Origin: Streptomyces profundus
GTDB lineage: Bacteria; Actinomycetota; Actinomycetes; Streptomycetales; Streptomycetaceae
Direction: 5' to 3'
NCBI RefSeq assembly: GCF_020740535.1
Contig: NZ_CP082362.1
Location: 6,135,501 to 6,199,500 of the forward strand
DNA length: 64,000 nucleotides
The notes beneath the pieces are model-generated. The model saw only the letters and a program-made list of their open reading frames with translations. It was not told where the DNA came from and searched no databases. The position numbers and the translations under genes were made by a program. Shown here in pieces: positions 43,001 to 52,115 of the stretch (the first letter of the stretch is position 1; each line of letters starts with the position of its first letter).

Positions 43001-46000
43001 GGTCAGCGGCAGCGGGTTGACGAAGTAGCCGTAGACCGAGGCGAACTCCTCCTCGGTGCGCCCGGTCACCGGGCTGCCCACCACGATCCGTTCCTGGCCC
43101 GAGTAGCGGTGCAGCAACAGGTAGTAGGTCGCCAACAGCACCATGAACACGGTGGTGTTGTGCTCGGTGGCCAGCGCGTGGGTGCGGGCGCTCAGCTCCG
43201 CGTCCAGCACGAAGAACTCCGAGGCGCCGTTGTGGGTCTGAACCGGCGGACGGGGCCGGTCCGTCGGCAGTTCGAGCACCGGCGTCTCGGCGGGCAGCCG
43301 ATCCCGCCAGTAGGCGAACATCCGCTCGGCCTCAGGACCCGCGAGGAACGCGTTCTGCCAGTTGAGGAAGTCCAGATAGCGGGTGGTCAGCGGCTCCAGC
43401 TCGCCGGCGCCGCCCTGCCGCAGGTCCTCGTAGACCGCCAGCAGCTCCTCGATGAAGACGAAGGTGGAGATCGCGTCCGAGACGATGTGGTGCACCGCCT
43501 TGGTGATGATCCACCGGTCGTCGGCCCGGCGCAGCAGCCGCAGCCGCACCAGCGGGTCCCGCTCCAGGTCGTAGGGCCGGCGGTACTCCCGGATGATCAG
43601 CTGGTAGATCGCCTCCCACGGCTGCCCGGCGACATCGAAGATCGCGCTGTCCTCGCGCGCCTCCGGCGAGATCCGCGCCTCGGGAACGCCGTCCCGCAGC
43701 GCGAAGTTGGCACGCAGCGACGGGTGCCGGGCGAGCAGCCGGCGGTACGCCTCCAGCATCAGCGCCGGGTCGAGCTCGGCCCGCACCTCCACGGCGCCGC
43801 CGATGTTGTAGGCGAAGCCCTCCGGGTTGAGCTGCTTGAGGAACCAGAGCGCCTTCTGGTTCTGCGTCAGCGGATAGCGGCTCTCGTCGGTGTACACCTC
43901 CACCGCCGCCGAGGCCACCTCCGCGCCCCGGCCCGCGAGCCGCTCCAGCAGGGCGTCGCCCAGCCGCTCCATCAGCTCCCGCGCGCTGGCGCCGCCAAGC
44001 AGCGCCACCACGGGCAGCGCCACGCCCAGCTCGGTATGCAGCCTGGCCCGCAGCTCCATCGCCAACAACGAGTCCAGGCCCAGCAGTTGCAGGCTCAGCT
44101 CCGGATCGAACCGGTCCGCTGGGACGCGCAGCACCGCGCCCACCACGGCGGTGAACCGCTCCGTCAGCAGCCGCCCGCGCTCCGCCTCGTCCGCCGCGCC
44201 GAAGGCGTCCAGGAAGCTGCCCGACTCGCCGTGCCCCGTCGTCTCGCCGGCCGCGGCAAGCTCCTCGACCAGCCTCGGCGGCGTCGGATACCAGGCCAGG
44301 AAGGTGGGCCAGTCCACCACCGTCGCCACCAGCAGCTGGGCGACGTCCTGCCCGATGATCCGCTCCAGCACGGCCATCCCGGCCTCGGGCGACAGGGAGG
44401 ACATGCCCCGGCTGTGCCGGTAGTGGTCGACCAGCCCCAGCTCCTCGATCATGCCGGTGGCCCACGGGCCCCAGTCCACGCTCAGCGCGGGCAGCCCCAG
44501 CGCCCTGCGGTGGTGCGCCAACGCGTCCAGAAAGGCGTTGCCCGCCGCGTAGTTGGTCTGCCCCGCCGTCGGCAGCCAGGCCGCCACCGAGGCGAAGAGC
44601 ACGAAGTGCTCCAGCGGCTCGTCCGCCAGCCGCCGGTGCAGCGCCCAGGCGCCGCGCACCTTCGGGTCGTGCACCGCGTCGAACGCCGCCCGGTCCATCT
44701 CGGGGACCAGGGTGTCGCGCACCTGGCCCGCCAGATGGAAGACGCCCCGGATCGGGGGCAGCGCCTGTGCCCGGTGCTCGGCCAGCCAGCCGGCCACCGC
44801 CGCCTCGTCGGTGACATCCACGGCCGCCACCAGCACCTGGACGCCCAGCGCCTCCAACTCCCGTACGAACCGCACTCGTTCGGCGGCGTCCGGGGAGAGC
44901 CTCGGATCCCGCCAGTCGGCGCGGGCCGGCAGCGGGGTGCGGCCCAGCAGCACAAGCCGCCGCGCCCCGCGCGTCGCCAGCGTCCGGCACAGCAGCCGGC
45001 CCAGCGCGCCGAAGGCGCCCGTCACCAGATAGCAGCCGTCCGCGCGCAGCCGCAGCGGCAACGGCCGGGTGAGCCCCTCGGCCGGCCGCAGCCGGCAGGT
45101 GAACCTGCGCCCGCCGCGCAGCGCCACCTCGTCCTCGTCCGCGCTCGCGATCTCCGCGAGCAGCGCCTCGGCCTCCACCCTGGGCTCGGCCGGTGCCAGC
45201 GCCGCCAGGTCGATCAACTTGCCACGCCAGTCCGTGAGTTCCTGGTGCCCCAGGACCCGGCCCAGGCCCCAGGCGCGGGCTCCGAGCGGCGTCACCCGAT
45301 CCCCGGCGAGCACCGCCTGGGTGCCCCGGGTGACCAGATGCAGCCGGCCGCTCCCACCGTCGGCCAGCAGCTGGCGGGCCAGCACCACCAGGCGGTAGGC
45401 GCCGGCCGACGCGTCCGCCGGCAGCGGCCCCGCCGGGTCGGACGCGGGCGGTTCGGTGTCCCACAGATGCAGCACGGCGTCGAAGCCGCCGCCGGTCTCG
45501 GCGAAGAGCCGCGCCAGTTCCTCGGCCGAGCCGGGAGCCAGCACCGACTCCCCGGTCACCGGATCGCGCCGGTACGCCCCGCCAGGCCGCACCAGCTCGC
45601 AGTGGCCGCCCTGCTCCGCCACCAGCTTGGCCAGCGCGTCCCCCACCCCGCCGGGCGCGTCGGCGAAGACCAGCAGCCGGCGCGGCACCGCCGCCGACTC
45701 CACGGCGAGCGTGGGCAGTTCACTCCAGTCCGCGGTGCACAGCCAGCTGTCGACGGTCGCGGTGGTGACCGTGCCGCCGGCCCGTTCCACGTCCTCGGCG
45801 CGGAAGCCGCTGACCGCGCCGAGCGGCGCCCCGTCGTCCCCGTGGATCGTCAGCTCGCCGACCAGCCGCTCGGGCGTCCGCTCCGTGACCGTGGCCCGTA
45901 CCCAGACCGGCCGGTCGTCCACCTGGGCGAGGCGCACCTCGCCGATGGCCAGCGGCAGTCGGACGCCGGCGCCCTCGCGCCGTTCCTCCAGGATGGTGGG

Positions 46001-49000
46001 CGTGAGCAGGGTCTGGAAGCAGGAGTCCAGCAGCACGGGATGCATCTGGTGCCCGGCGCCGCCACCGCCCGCCGCGGCCGGCAGCCGCACCCGCGCGAGG
46101 GCCTCGTCCGGCCCGATCCACACCTCCTCGATGCCCTGGAACGCCGGCCCGTAGTGGTAGCCCAACTCGGCCAGCGCCGCGTAGCACTCCGGACCCGTGC
46201 GGTGCGCGGTGGCCCGTGCGCGTACCGCGTCCGCGTCCAACGGGCCGGCGAGCGGCCTGGGTTGACCCGTGCGCACGGTGCCGGTCGCATGCACGGAGGG
46301 TTCGGTCTCCGAGACGGTGGTCACGGCGAAGGCCGCCGATCCGGCGGCGAACGAGAGCCGCACGGTCGGTGGTCGGTCCTCCGGCAGGAAGAGCGCCTTG
46401 CGCAGCTCCACCTCGGCCAGCGCCGTCTGCGCGCCACCGCTCAGCGTCCGCACCGCCTGGGCCGCCATCTCCAGATAGCCGGCGGCGGGGAAGAGCGCGT
46501 TGCCCTGGATGCGGTGGTCCCGCAGATAGGGCGTCGACTCCGGGTCGAGCCTGACCTCCCAGGTCGGCTCCGCGCCGGCGAGCCGGCGGCCGAGCAGCGG
46601 ATGGTCCACCTCGCCGCGTCGCACCCGGGCGAACTGCTCGGGCTCCGCCCAGTAGCGGTCCCGCCGCCACGGGTAGCGCGGCAACGGCACCTGGCGGCCC
46701 GCCGGTTGCAGCCCGTGCCAGTCCACCTCGAACCCGAGCGTGAAGAGCGCGCCCAGGCTCCGGGTGAATCGTTCGGTCTCGTCCTCCTGCCGGCGGATGG
46801 ACGGCAGCGCGAGCCCCGGCACCTCGCGGCGCGCCAGGCATTCGCCGATCGAGTGGCTGAGGACCGGATGCGGGCCGATCTCAAGGAACAGCTCGAAGCC
46901 GTCGTCGACCAGGCGGTCGACGGCCGCCTGGAACCAGACGGTGTCCCGCACGTTGTGCCACCAGTAGTCGGCGTCCAGCTCCTCGCCGCGCGCCACCGCG
47001 CCGGGCAACGCCGTCAGATAGAGCGGCAGTTGGGCGCGGTGCGGCTTGATATCGGCCAGGGCGTCGCGCAGCTCGTCCTCGATCAGCCCCATGCCGGCGC
47101 TGTGGTACGGCACGGTCACGGCGAGCCGGCGGGCGAAGATCTGCTCGCCCGCGAGCTGTTGGGCCAGCTCGTCGAGCGCCGCCTCGTCCCCGGCCAGGGT
47201 GATCGCGCCCGGGCTGTTGACGGCGGCCAGATCGATCCGGCCGGCGTGGGAGCGGACCCGGCGCGCGGCCTCGGCCTCGGTGAGGCCGACCGCCAACATC
47301 CCGCCGGTGCCGACCAGTCGGTGCTGGAGCCGGCTGCGGTGCAGCGCCACGGTGACCGCGTCGGCCAGGGTGTAGACGCCCGCCTCGTAGAAGGCGGCGA
47401 TCTCCCCCGTGCTGTGCCCGACGACCGCGTCGGGGGTCACGCCCCGGCTGCGCCAGAGCGCGGCCAGCGCGATCTGTAGCGCGAAGTTCGCCGGCTGGGC
47501 CAGCCAGGTCTCCGCCATCCGGGAGTCCGCCTCGTCGGCCAGCAGCTCGTCCCGGAGCGACCAGTCGGCCAGCCGGGAGAACTCCTGGTCACAGCGGTCG
47601 ATCACCTCGCGGTAGACCGGTTCCTCGGCGTAGAGCCGGCGGCCCATGCCCCACCACTGCGGGCCCATTCCGGTGAACACCCAGACGAGCCGGCGGCGCA
47701 GCCCCTCCCGGCGCTGACCCGTGACGACCAGCGGGTGTGGCTCGCTGGCGGCAGCGGCGGTCAGTGCCTCGTCCAGCTCCTCGGGTGAGGAGTAGGCCAC
47801 CGCCATCCGGTGGTCCAGATGCTCCCTGCGATGCGCCAAGGTGTGGGCGACATCGGTCAGTTGACTGGCCGTCAGCTCCGCTTGGAGGGAGCCGGCCAGC
47901 TCGGGGAGCGCCTCGGCCGCGCGGGCGGTCAGCGGCAGCAGGGTGTGGCGGGGCGGTTCGGCGACCGGCTCGACCGGGGGCGCGGGCGGGGGTTCCTCCA
48001 GCAGCACATGGGCGTTGGTGCCGCCGAAGCCGAAGGCGTTGACGCCGGCTCGCGCCGGGCCCCGGTGCGGGGGCCAGGGGGTGGCCTCCAGCGGGATGCG
48101 GAAGGGCGGTCCGTCGGCGGTGATCCTGGGGTTGACCGTCCGCAGGTTGATCTGCGGGGGTATGACGCCGTGCTTGAGGGCCAGCGCCGTCTTGATCAGT
48201 CCGGCGATGCCGGCGGTCGACTCGGTGTGCCCGATGTTGGCCTTGACCGAGCCGACATAGGCGGGGTCGCCCTCGGCGCGGCCGACGGACAGGGCGCGGC
48301 CCAGCGCCTCGGCCTCGATCGGGTCGCCGACGGCCGTCGAGGTGCTGTGCGCCTCGACGTACTGGAGGTCGCCAGGGGTGATGCCGGCGCGGGCGCAGAC
48401 CTCCTGGATCAGCTGGACCTGCGCGTCGGCGCGCGGCACGGTGATACCGCTGGTGTGGCCGTCCTGGTTGACGCCGCTGCCGATGATCACGGAGTGGATC
48501 TGGTCGCCGTCGGCCAGCGCGTCCGCCAGCCGTTTGACCGCGATCAGGGCGACGCCCTCGGCCCGCACATAGCCGTCCGCCTCGGCGTCCATCGGCCGGG
48601 AGAGCCCGGCGGGGGAGAGGAACCCGCCCTTCGTCTCGGCGATGGTGTATTGCGGCGCGCTGTGCAGCAGGGTGCCGCCGGCCAGCGCCAGCCGGGTCTC
48701 GCCCCTGGCGAGGCTCTGGCAGGCCAGATGGACGGCGACCAGGGAGGAGCTGCACGCGGTGTCGAGGGAGACGCTGGGCCCCCGGAAGTCGAAGCAGTAC
48801 GAGATCCGGTTGGACACCATCGTCATCATGGTGCCGGTGGCCGTGTGCGCGGCCAGGGTCTCGAAGTCGAGACCGGCGAACTGGAGGATCTTGTAGTCCA
48901 GGGTGAACGCGCCGACGAAGACGCCCACATCGGTGCCGGCGAGGCTGCCGGGACGTTGCCCGGCGTCCTCCAGGGCCTCCCAGGCGACTTCGAGCAACTT

Positions 49001-49354
49001 CCGCTGCTGCGGGTCGAGTTGGGCGGCCTCGCGGGGGCTGATGCCGAAGAACGCCGGGTCGAACTCGTCGAAGCCGTCGATATAGCCGCCGCGCCCGCCG
49101 ACCAGCCGTCCGGGCTTGTCCTTGTCCGTGCTGCCCAGGGTCCTGACGTCGTAGCGACTCCGCGGGGTCGGGGTGAGGCAGTCCCGTCCCGCGAGCAGGT
49201 TGCGCCAGTACGAGCGGTGGTCGTTGGCGCCGCCGGGGAAGCGGCAGCCGATGCCGATGACGGCGTATCTGTCAGCGCTTCTGTCGGGGTTCTCGTCGAG
49301 GTTCTTGTCGGAGCCGCTGTCGGAGTTTCCGGGGACGGGGAAGGTGTCCTTCAT
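40025..49354 (-). CDS. ikaA: Iterative PKS-NRPS for a polycyclic tetramate macrolactam (IkaA-like)
   Basis: This 3109-residue megasynthase starts at ATG 49354 (AAGGA ribosome binding site); the longer upstream frame has none. Domains in order are KS (Cys201 in DTACSSS; His in EAHSTST and NIGHTES), AT (Ser648 in GHSTGE), DH (His947 in LRDHRIQGN; Asp in LLDSCFQ), KR (TGAFGALG; Tyr1602 in QTNYAAGN), ACP (Ser1762 in LGLDSLL), C (HH at 1955-1956 in HHIVSDA), A (about 2300-2790), T (Ser2836 in VGGSSV) and TE (Ser2956 in GYSLGG). There is no ER or MT. The specificity residues aligned by eye read D-V-G-E-L-V-S-V-D-K, close to the ornithine code. One module used iteratively builds two polyene chains onto both ornithine amines, and Dieckmann release gives the tetramate. 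This length and architecture are those of IkaA and FtdB. Confidence 0.92.
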   Translation of the reverse strand: MKDTFPVPGNSDSGSDKNLDENPDRSADRYAVIGIGCRFPGGANDHRSYWRNLLAGRDCLTPTPRSRYDVRTLGSTDKDKPGRLVGGRGGYIDGFDEFDPAFFGISPREAAQLDPQQRKLLEVAWEALEDAGQRPGSLAGTDVGVFVGAFTLDYKILQFAGLDFETLAAHTATGTMMTMVSNRISYCFDFRGPSVSLDTACSSSLVAVHLACQSLARGETRLALAGGTLLHSAPQYTIAETKGGFLSPAGLSRPMDAEADGYVRAEGVALIAVKRLADALADGDQIHSVIIGSGVNQDGHTSGITVPRADAQVQLIQEVCARAGITPGDLQYVEAHSTSTAVGDPIEAEALGRALSVGRAEGDPAYVGSVKANIGHTESTAGIAGLIKTALALKHGVIPPQINLRTVNPRITADGPPFRIPLEATPWPPHRGPARAGVNAFGFGGTNAHVLLEEPPPAPPVEPVAEPPRHTLLPLTARAAEALPELAGSLQAELTASQLTDVAHTLAHRREHLDHRMAVAYSSPEELDEALTAAAASEPHPLVVTGQRREGLRRRLVWVFTGMGPQWWGMGRRLYAEEPVYREVIDRCDQEFSRLADWSLRDELLADEADSRMAETWLAQPANFALQIALAALWRSRGVTPDAVVGHSTGEIAAFYEAGVYTLADAVTVALHRSRLQHRLVGTGGMLAVGLTEAEAARRVRSHAGRIDLAAVNSPGAITLAGDEAALDELAQQLAGEQIFARRLAVTVPYHSAGMGLIEDELRDALADIKPHRAQLPLYLTALPGAVARGEELDADYWWHNVRDTVWFQAAVDRLVDDGFELFLEIGPHPVLSHSIGECLARREVPGLALPSIRRQEDETERFTRSLGALFTLGFEVDWHGLQPAGRQVPLPRYPWRRDRYWAEPEQFARVRRGEVDHPLLGRRLAGAEPTWEVRLDPESTPYLRDHRIQGNALFPAAGYLEMAAQAVRTLSGGAQTALAEVELRKALFLPEDRPPTVRLSFAAGSAAFAVTTVSETEPSVHATGTVRTGQPRPLAGPLDADAVRARATAHRTGPECYAALAELGYHYGPAFQGIEEVWIGPDEALARVRLPAAAGGGGAGHQMHPVLLDSCFQTLLTPTILEERREGAGVRLPLAIGEVRLAQVDDRPVWVRATVTERTPERLVGELTIHGDDGAPLGAVSGFRAEDVERAGGTVTTATVDSWLCTADWSELPTLAVESAAVPRRLLVFADAPGGVGDALAKLVAEQGGHCELVRPGGAYRRDPVTGESVLAPGSAEELARLFAETGGGFDAVLHLWDTEPPASDPAGPLPADASAGAYRLVVLARQLLADGGSGRLHLVTRGTQAVLAGDRVTPLGARAWGLGRVLGHQELTDWRGKLIDLAALAPAEPRVEAEALLAEIASADEDEVALRGGRRFTCRLRPAEGLTRPLPLRLRADGCYLVTGAFGALGRLLCRTLATRGARRLVLLGRTPLPARADWRDPRLSPDAAERVRFVRELEALGVQVLVAAVDVTDEAAVAGWLAEHRAQALPPIRGVFHLAGQVRDTLVPEMDRAAFDAVHDPKVRGAWALHRRLADEPLEHFVLFASVAAWLPTAGQTNYAAGNAFLDALAHHRRALGLPALSVDWGPWATGMIEELGLVDHYRHSRGMSSLSPEAGMAVLERIIGQDVAQLLVATVVDWPTFLAWYPTPPRLVEELAAAGETTGHGESGSFLDAFGAADEAERGRLLTERFTAVVGAVLRVPADRFDPELSLQLLGLDSLLAMELRARLHTELGVALPVVALLGGASARELMERLGDALLERLAGRGAEVASAAVEVYTDESRYPLTQNQKALWFLKQLNPEGFAYNIGGAVEVRAELDPALMLEAYRRLLARHPSLRANFALRDGVPEARISPEAREDSAIFDVAGQPWEAIYQLIIREYRRPYDLERDPLVRLRLLRRADDRWIITKAVHHIVSDAISTFVFIEELLAVYEDLRQGGAGELEPLTTRYLDFLNWQNAFLAGPEAERMFAYWRDRLPAETPVLELPTDRPRPPVQTHNGASEFFVLDAELSARTHALATEHNTTVFMVLLATYYLLLHRYSGQERIVVGSPVTGRTEEEFASVYGYFVNPLPLTADLSGQPTVAELLAQVRETVLGGLDHQEYPFTLLVERLGLRHDPSRSAVFQAMFILLHHKVATERYGYRLEYIELPEEEGQFDLTLSAYEEAADGRFHCVLKYNSDLFGAETVRRMADHYTQLLDGLTRARGEASTARLPMLGAAERRRLLTEFSGAGQRVDCAEPVHRLFERAVAQGPDRVAVVAPAESGAVRRLTYRELEGRANVVAHRLREHGVVRGTVVALCLPKSPELLVALLAVLKAGGAYLPLDPEYPAERLAYMARAAGAARTLVGDGSTLELPGAVVPLSTLEEPVAHDPGPPVGEGDAPDSPAYVIYTSGSTGRPKAVAVSHRNLASAYAGWRAEYRLESEVSVHLQMASPSFDVFTGDTVRALCSGGRLVLVGRELLFNAASLYRTMRQERVDCAEFVPVVARALLAHCEATGERLDFLRLLVVGSDSWKVGEYRRLRSLAGPDTRVVNSYGVTEAAVDSSWFEGEADELDPHRMVPIGRPFPGSELYVLDGRGEPVPPGVTGELWIGGTGVALGYVGDPELTAERFVSGLLGGDERLYRTGDLASFDAEGRVWLVGRADSQVKVRGHRIEPGEVEARLLAGPGVAQAVVAVRPDAAGEPTLCGYWVPAPEAGSGPENAAELRRWLASALPTFMIPTHLLALERLPLTPNGKVDTAALPAPRTSGDEVEYEAPVTLYEERMAERWRQLLGVERVGLRHDFFAVGGSSVRLIELIHLLQGEFQISIPVSQLFKVTTLHGMAGALEAIVTGRTGGAKPYLRFNLDREPAVFCFPPAGGHGLVYRRLAGALPEWQLVGFNYLTGDDKVARYADLVTELRPEGPLDLLGYSLGGNLAFEVAKVLEARGRRVRRVVLVDSPRVAAPYPLSEQAVAAFEEELHDHLRRHTGSRGVADETRRQARDYLEFASRTANVGTVAAVLGVISEQDNAALYAVEAPGSWHGSSTTRTVVLRGAGRHAELLDAERVGDNAELVRGLLTGEAPA

Positions 49355-50019
49355 GGTGATCCTTGGGTGATGACGCTGGGACGGGGCAGCAGGGGAGAGG
49401 GGGGACCGCTTGCCGTGATCGCCGTACGCAGTGAAGGCAACGCGCCAACAGAACCGGGAAAGTCGTACAAGACATTTCTCGTGTGGTGAGTCGATTTTCG
49501 TATGTGGGCTCATGGTAAAGGCGGTGTGTTGTCGCTATGTGTTGCCCCGTCACCCCAACTCCGCTGTGGAGCAGGCGAATCTCGCGGTGTTTCAACGCTT
49601 CGCAACGGCTCTGAAGTGCTCGGTTGGCGGCGAGGTGCGCCGGCGCCCGTTTCCTGGCACCTGCTCCCGCCCTCCTCGAATTGGTGATAGAGGAAACGTA
49701 TTTGTGATTTTCACGTTCGAAGAGTTGATCGGTTTTTAGGGTTGGGTCCTGGGAAGGCCCGGGGTGCGGAATTCGGCACCGGCGTGGATGGGCGATGAGG
49801 GGCGCGGCCCTGAGTGACGGTCCACGGGAGTGGCCTCCGGCGCGCGGCGCCCGGGAGGGGCGCCCCCGGGTGAGGGGGTGGCGCGGTGACTCCGGGTCAG
49901 TATCCGGTTTTTGCGCGAACCGCTATGGATTTTGCGTCGACTCATGGACTTTCTGCGGCATCGCTTCTAGTCTCTGCGGCAACCCGCGATCCTCCCCCAC
50001 AGGCAAGGACCCGACGGCT
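49355..50019. promoter_or_regulatory. Divergent intergenic region between the tetramate cluster and a beta-helix enzyme
   Basis: This 665-base region has markedly lower GC around 49430-49740 than the flanking genes and no convincing gene, so it probably holds promoters for both directions. Visible structure includes two TGTGTTG heptamers with 13-base period (49525-49531 and 49538-49544). In the half nearest the beta-helix gene there are four degenerate copies of a GGnTTTTGCG-like unit, starting at about 49906, 49927, 49946 and 49969. I cannot assign -35/-10 elements with confidence. Confidence 0.5.
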
Positions 50020-51906
50020 GTGAACCCCACGTCCGAGACACCCGTGTCCCCGTCCCCAACCTCCAGACGCCGCCCGCGTGTTCGTGGCCTCTCCGGAGCG
50101 CTGTCCCTGCTGTTGGTCGCCGCCGGCGCGGCGGTCGCCACGGTGGGGAGCGCGCCCGGCGCCACGGCGGCGGCAGCGCCGGCGGCCTCCCCCTTCGACG
50201 TCCAGGGCCGGGGCGCCACCGTCCCGTTCGTCGAGCAGGAGGCAGAGAACGCCGACTACGACGGCGAGTTGATCGGACCCGACCGCGTCTATGGCACGCT
50301 GCCCTCGGAGGCGTCAGGGCGACAGGCCGTCACCCTGGACGCCGTCGGCGAGTATGTGGAGTTCACGCTCACCGAGCCGGCCAACGCGATGACCTTCCGC
50401 TACTCCCTGCCGGACAGCCCCGAGGGCACCGGACGGGACGCCGAGATCGATCTGCTGCTGAACGGCGGGGCGGCGCAGAGCCTCCCCGTGACCTCCAAGT
50501 ACGGGTGGTACTACGGCGGTTACCCGTTCAACAACAACCCGGACGACACCAACCCGCACCACTTCTACGACGAGACCCGCACCATGTTCGGCGAGACGCT
50601 GCCGGCCGGCAGCACGGTGCGGCTCCAGGTCTCCTCGGTGGCGGACTCGCCCAGCTTCACCATCGACCTGGCCGACTTCGAGGTGGTGGCGCCCCCGATC
50701 GCCAAGCCGTCGGGCGCCATCGACGTGGTCGCGGACTTCGGCGCCGACCCGACCGGAGCCGAGGACGCGACGGCCCTGATCCAGGCCGCCGTCGACGCGG
50801 GCACCGCCGAGGGCCGGGAGGTCTATCTGCCCGAGGGCACCTTCCAGGTGCGCGACCACGTCATCGTGGACCAGGTGACCCTGCGCGGCGCCGGTCCCTG
50901 GTACAGCGTGCTCACCGGACGGGACCCGGTGGACCGCACCAAGGCCGTGGGCGTGTACGGAAAGTACGCGCACGAGGGTGGCAGCAGCGGTGTCACCCTG
51001 CGGGACTTCGCCATCATCGGCGATATCCAGGAGCGGGTGGACGAGGATCAGGTGAACGCGATCGGCGGCGCCATGTCCGACTCCGTGGTGGACAACGTCT
51101 GGCTCCAGCACACCAAGTGCGGCGCCTGGATGACCGGGCCGATGGACAACTTCGAGATCCGGAACAGCCGCATTCTGGACCAGACGGCCGACGGAGTGAA
51201 CTTCCATATGGGGGTCACCAACTCCACCGTCACGAACACGTTCGTCCGCAACACCGGGGACGACGCGCTGGCGATGTGGGCGGAGAACATCCCCAACGAG
51301 AACAACGCGTTCACCCACAACACGGTGATCCTGCCGATTCTCGCCAATCACATCGTGACCTATGGCGGCCGGGACATCACCCTCTCGGACAATGTTCTGG
51401 CCGAATCCATCACCAACGGCGGCGGGCTGCATATCGCCAACCGCTATCCCGGGGTGACCTCCGGCAACGGCACGGCCGTCGACGGGCATATCACGGCGGA
51501 GCGCAACACCCTGATCAGGACCGGGAACAACGACTACAACTGGCAGTTCGGCGTGGGCGCCATCTGGTTCGCCGGCCTCAACGAGCCGATCGAGGGCGCC
51601 GACATCCTGATCGCCGACACGGAGGTGCTGGACAGCTCCTATGCCGCGATCCACCTGATCGAGGGCGCCAGCAGGGGCGTCACCTTCGACCGTGTCACCA
51701 TCGACGGGACCGGCACCTACGCCCTCCAGGTCCAGTCACCCGGCAGCATGACGTTCAACGACGTGGTGGCCACCGGCGTCGCGCAGGAGAACCCGATCCA
51801 CAACTGCGTCGGCGACGGCTTCGAGATCATCCAGGGCGAGGGCAACTCCGGCTGGTACGCGGACCCGCCCGCGTGTACGGGCGTCTGGCCGGACCCGGTG
51901 TGGTGA
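50020..51906 (+). CDS. Secreted right-handed beta-helix glycosidase, GH87-like (alpha-1,3-glucanase/mycodextranase type)
   Basis: This 628-residue protein starts at GTG 50020 with AAGGAC upstream. The signal peptide is RRRPRVRGLSGALSLLLVAAGAAVATVGSAPGATAAAA. Residues about 65-225 form a carbohydrate-binding-module-like beta sandwich (FVEQEAENADYDGELIGPD, YVEFTL, TIDLADFEVV). From about 235 a pectate-lyase-3/GH-type parallel beta-helix begins: AIDVVADFGADPTGAEDATALIQAAVDAG, then coils with TADGVNFHMGV and RNTGDDALAMWAEN. The closely spaced Asp and Asp-Asp resemble the catalytic cluster of GH87 enzymes, which cleave alpha-1,3-glucan of fungal walls and biofilms. GH28 or GH55 relatives are the alternatives. 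It acts outside the cell and is monogenic. Confidence 0.75.
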   Translation: MNPTSETPVSPSPTSRRRPRVRGLSGALSLLLVAAGAAVATVGSAPGATAAAAPAASPFDVQGRGATVPFVEQEAENADYDGELIGPDRVYGTLPSEASGRQAVTLDAVGEYVEFTLTEPANAMTFRYSLPDSPEGTGRDAEIDLLLNGGAAQSLPVTSKYGWYYGGYPFNNNPDDTNPHHFYDETRTMFGETLPAGSTVRLQVSSVADSPSFTIDLADFEVVAPPIAKPSGAIDVVADFGADPTGAEDATALIQAAVDAGTAEGREVYLPEGTFQVRDHVIVDQVTLRGAGPWYSVLTGRDPVDRTKAVGVYGKYAHEGGSSGVTLRDFAIIGDIQERVDEDQVNAIGGAMSDSVVDNVWLQHTKCGAWMTGPMDNFEIRNSRILDQTADGVNFHMGVTNSTVTNTFVRNTGDDALAMWAENIPNENNAFTHNTVILPILANHIVTYGGRDITLSDNVLAESITNGGGLHIANRYPGVTSGNGTAVDGHITAERNTLIRTGNNDYNWQFGVGAIWFAGLNEPIEGADILIADTEVLDSSYAAIHLIEGASRGVTFDRVTIDGTGTYALQVQSPGSMTFNDVVATGVAQENPIHNCVGDGFEIIQGEGNSGWYADPPACTGVWPDPVW

Positions 51907-51972
51907 CCGATCCGGCGAACCCCGCCCGACAGGACTCCTGAACGTTCCACGCCAGGGCTCTCGTTCAGGACC

Positions 51973-52008
51973 GGCCCCACACCCCGCGCGATACCGGGGT
52001 GTGGGGCC
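51973..52008 (+). terminator. Hairpin terminator after the beta-helix glycosidase gene
   Basis: The perfect 14-bp stem GGCCCCACACCCCG / CGGGGTGTGGGGCC has an 8-base loop, 66 bases after the stop codon and upstream of a separately promoted acetyltransferase gene. Confidence 0.85.
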
Positions 52009-52101
52009 ACCACGTTCCGGGCCGGAACTCCGCCGGGTCGGACGCCGGGCACCCGAGCCACGGGGAGCCGGGGCAGGCGGCGCCCGCTGCCGGCGTCCCC
52101 G

Positions 52102-52107
52102 TAGGCT
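52102..52107 (+). promoter_or_regulatory. -10-like hexamer immediately before a leaderless gene
   Basis: TAGGCT ends 8 bases before ATG 52116, with no ribosome binding site. This predicts a leaderless mRNA for the acetyltransferase. It is the best of the three such sites in the window. Confidence 0.55.
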
Positions 52108-52115
52108 TTCACCCC

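Noticed and set aside
40637..47479. A 2280-codon open frame on the plus strand, opposite the PKS-NRPS
   Set aside because: It is a GC-rich antisense shadow: composition is Arg/Gly/Pro/Gln-heavy with no domains, and the minus strand carries all megasynthase motifs in order.
40025..49354. Trans-AT or modular multi-extension polyketide synthase
   Set aside because: A complete cis AT is present in a single module and no further modules are encoded. The domain set is that of an iterative tetramate synthase.
49525..49544. SARP-type heptameric direct repeats upstream of the tetramate synthase
   Set aside because: The period is 13 bases rather than the 11 or 22 typical of SARP sites, and no SARP gene is in the window.
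49431..49739. A 102-codon frame upstream of the megasynthase
   Set aside because: It lies in the GC-poor promoter region with poor codon bias and no ribosome binding site.
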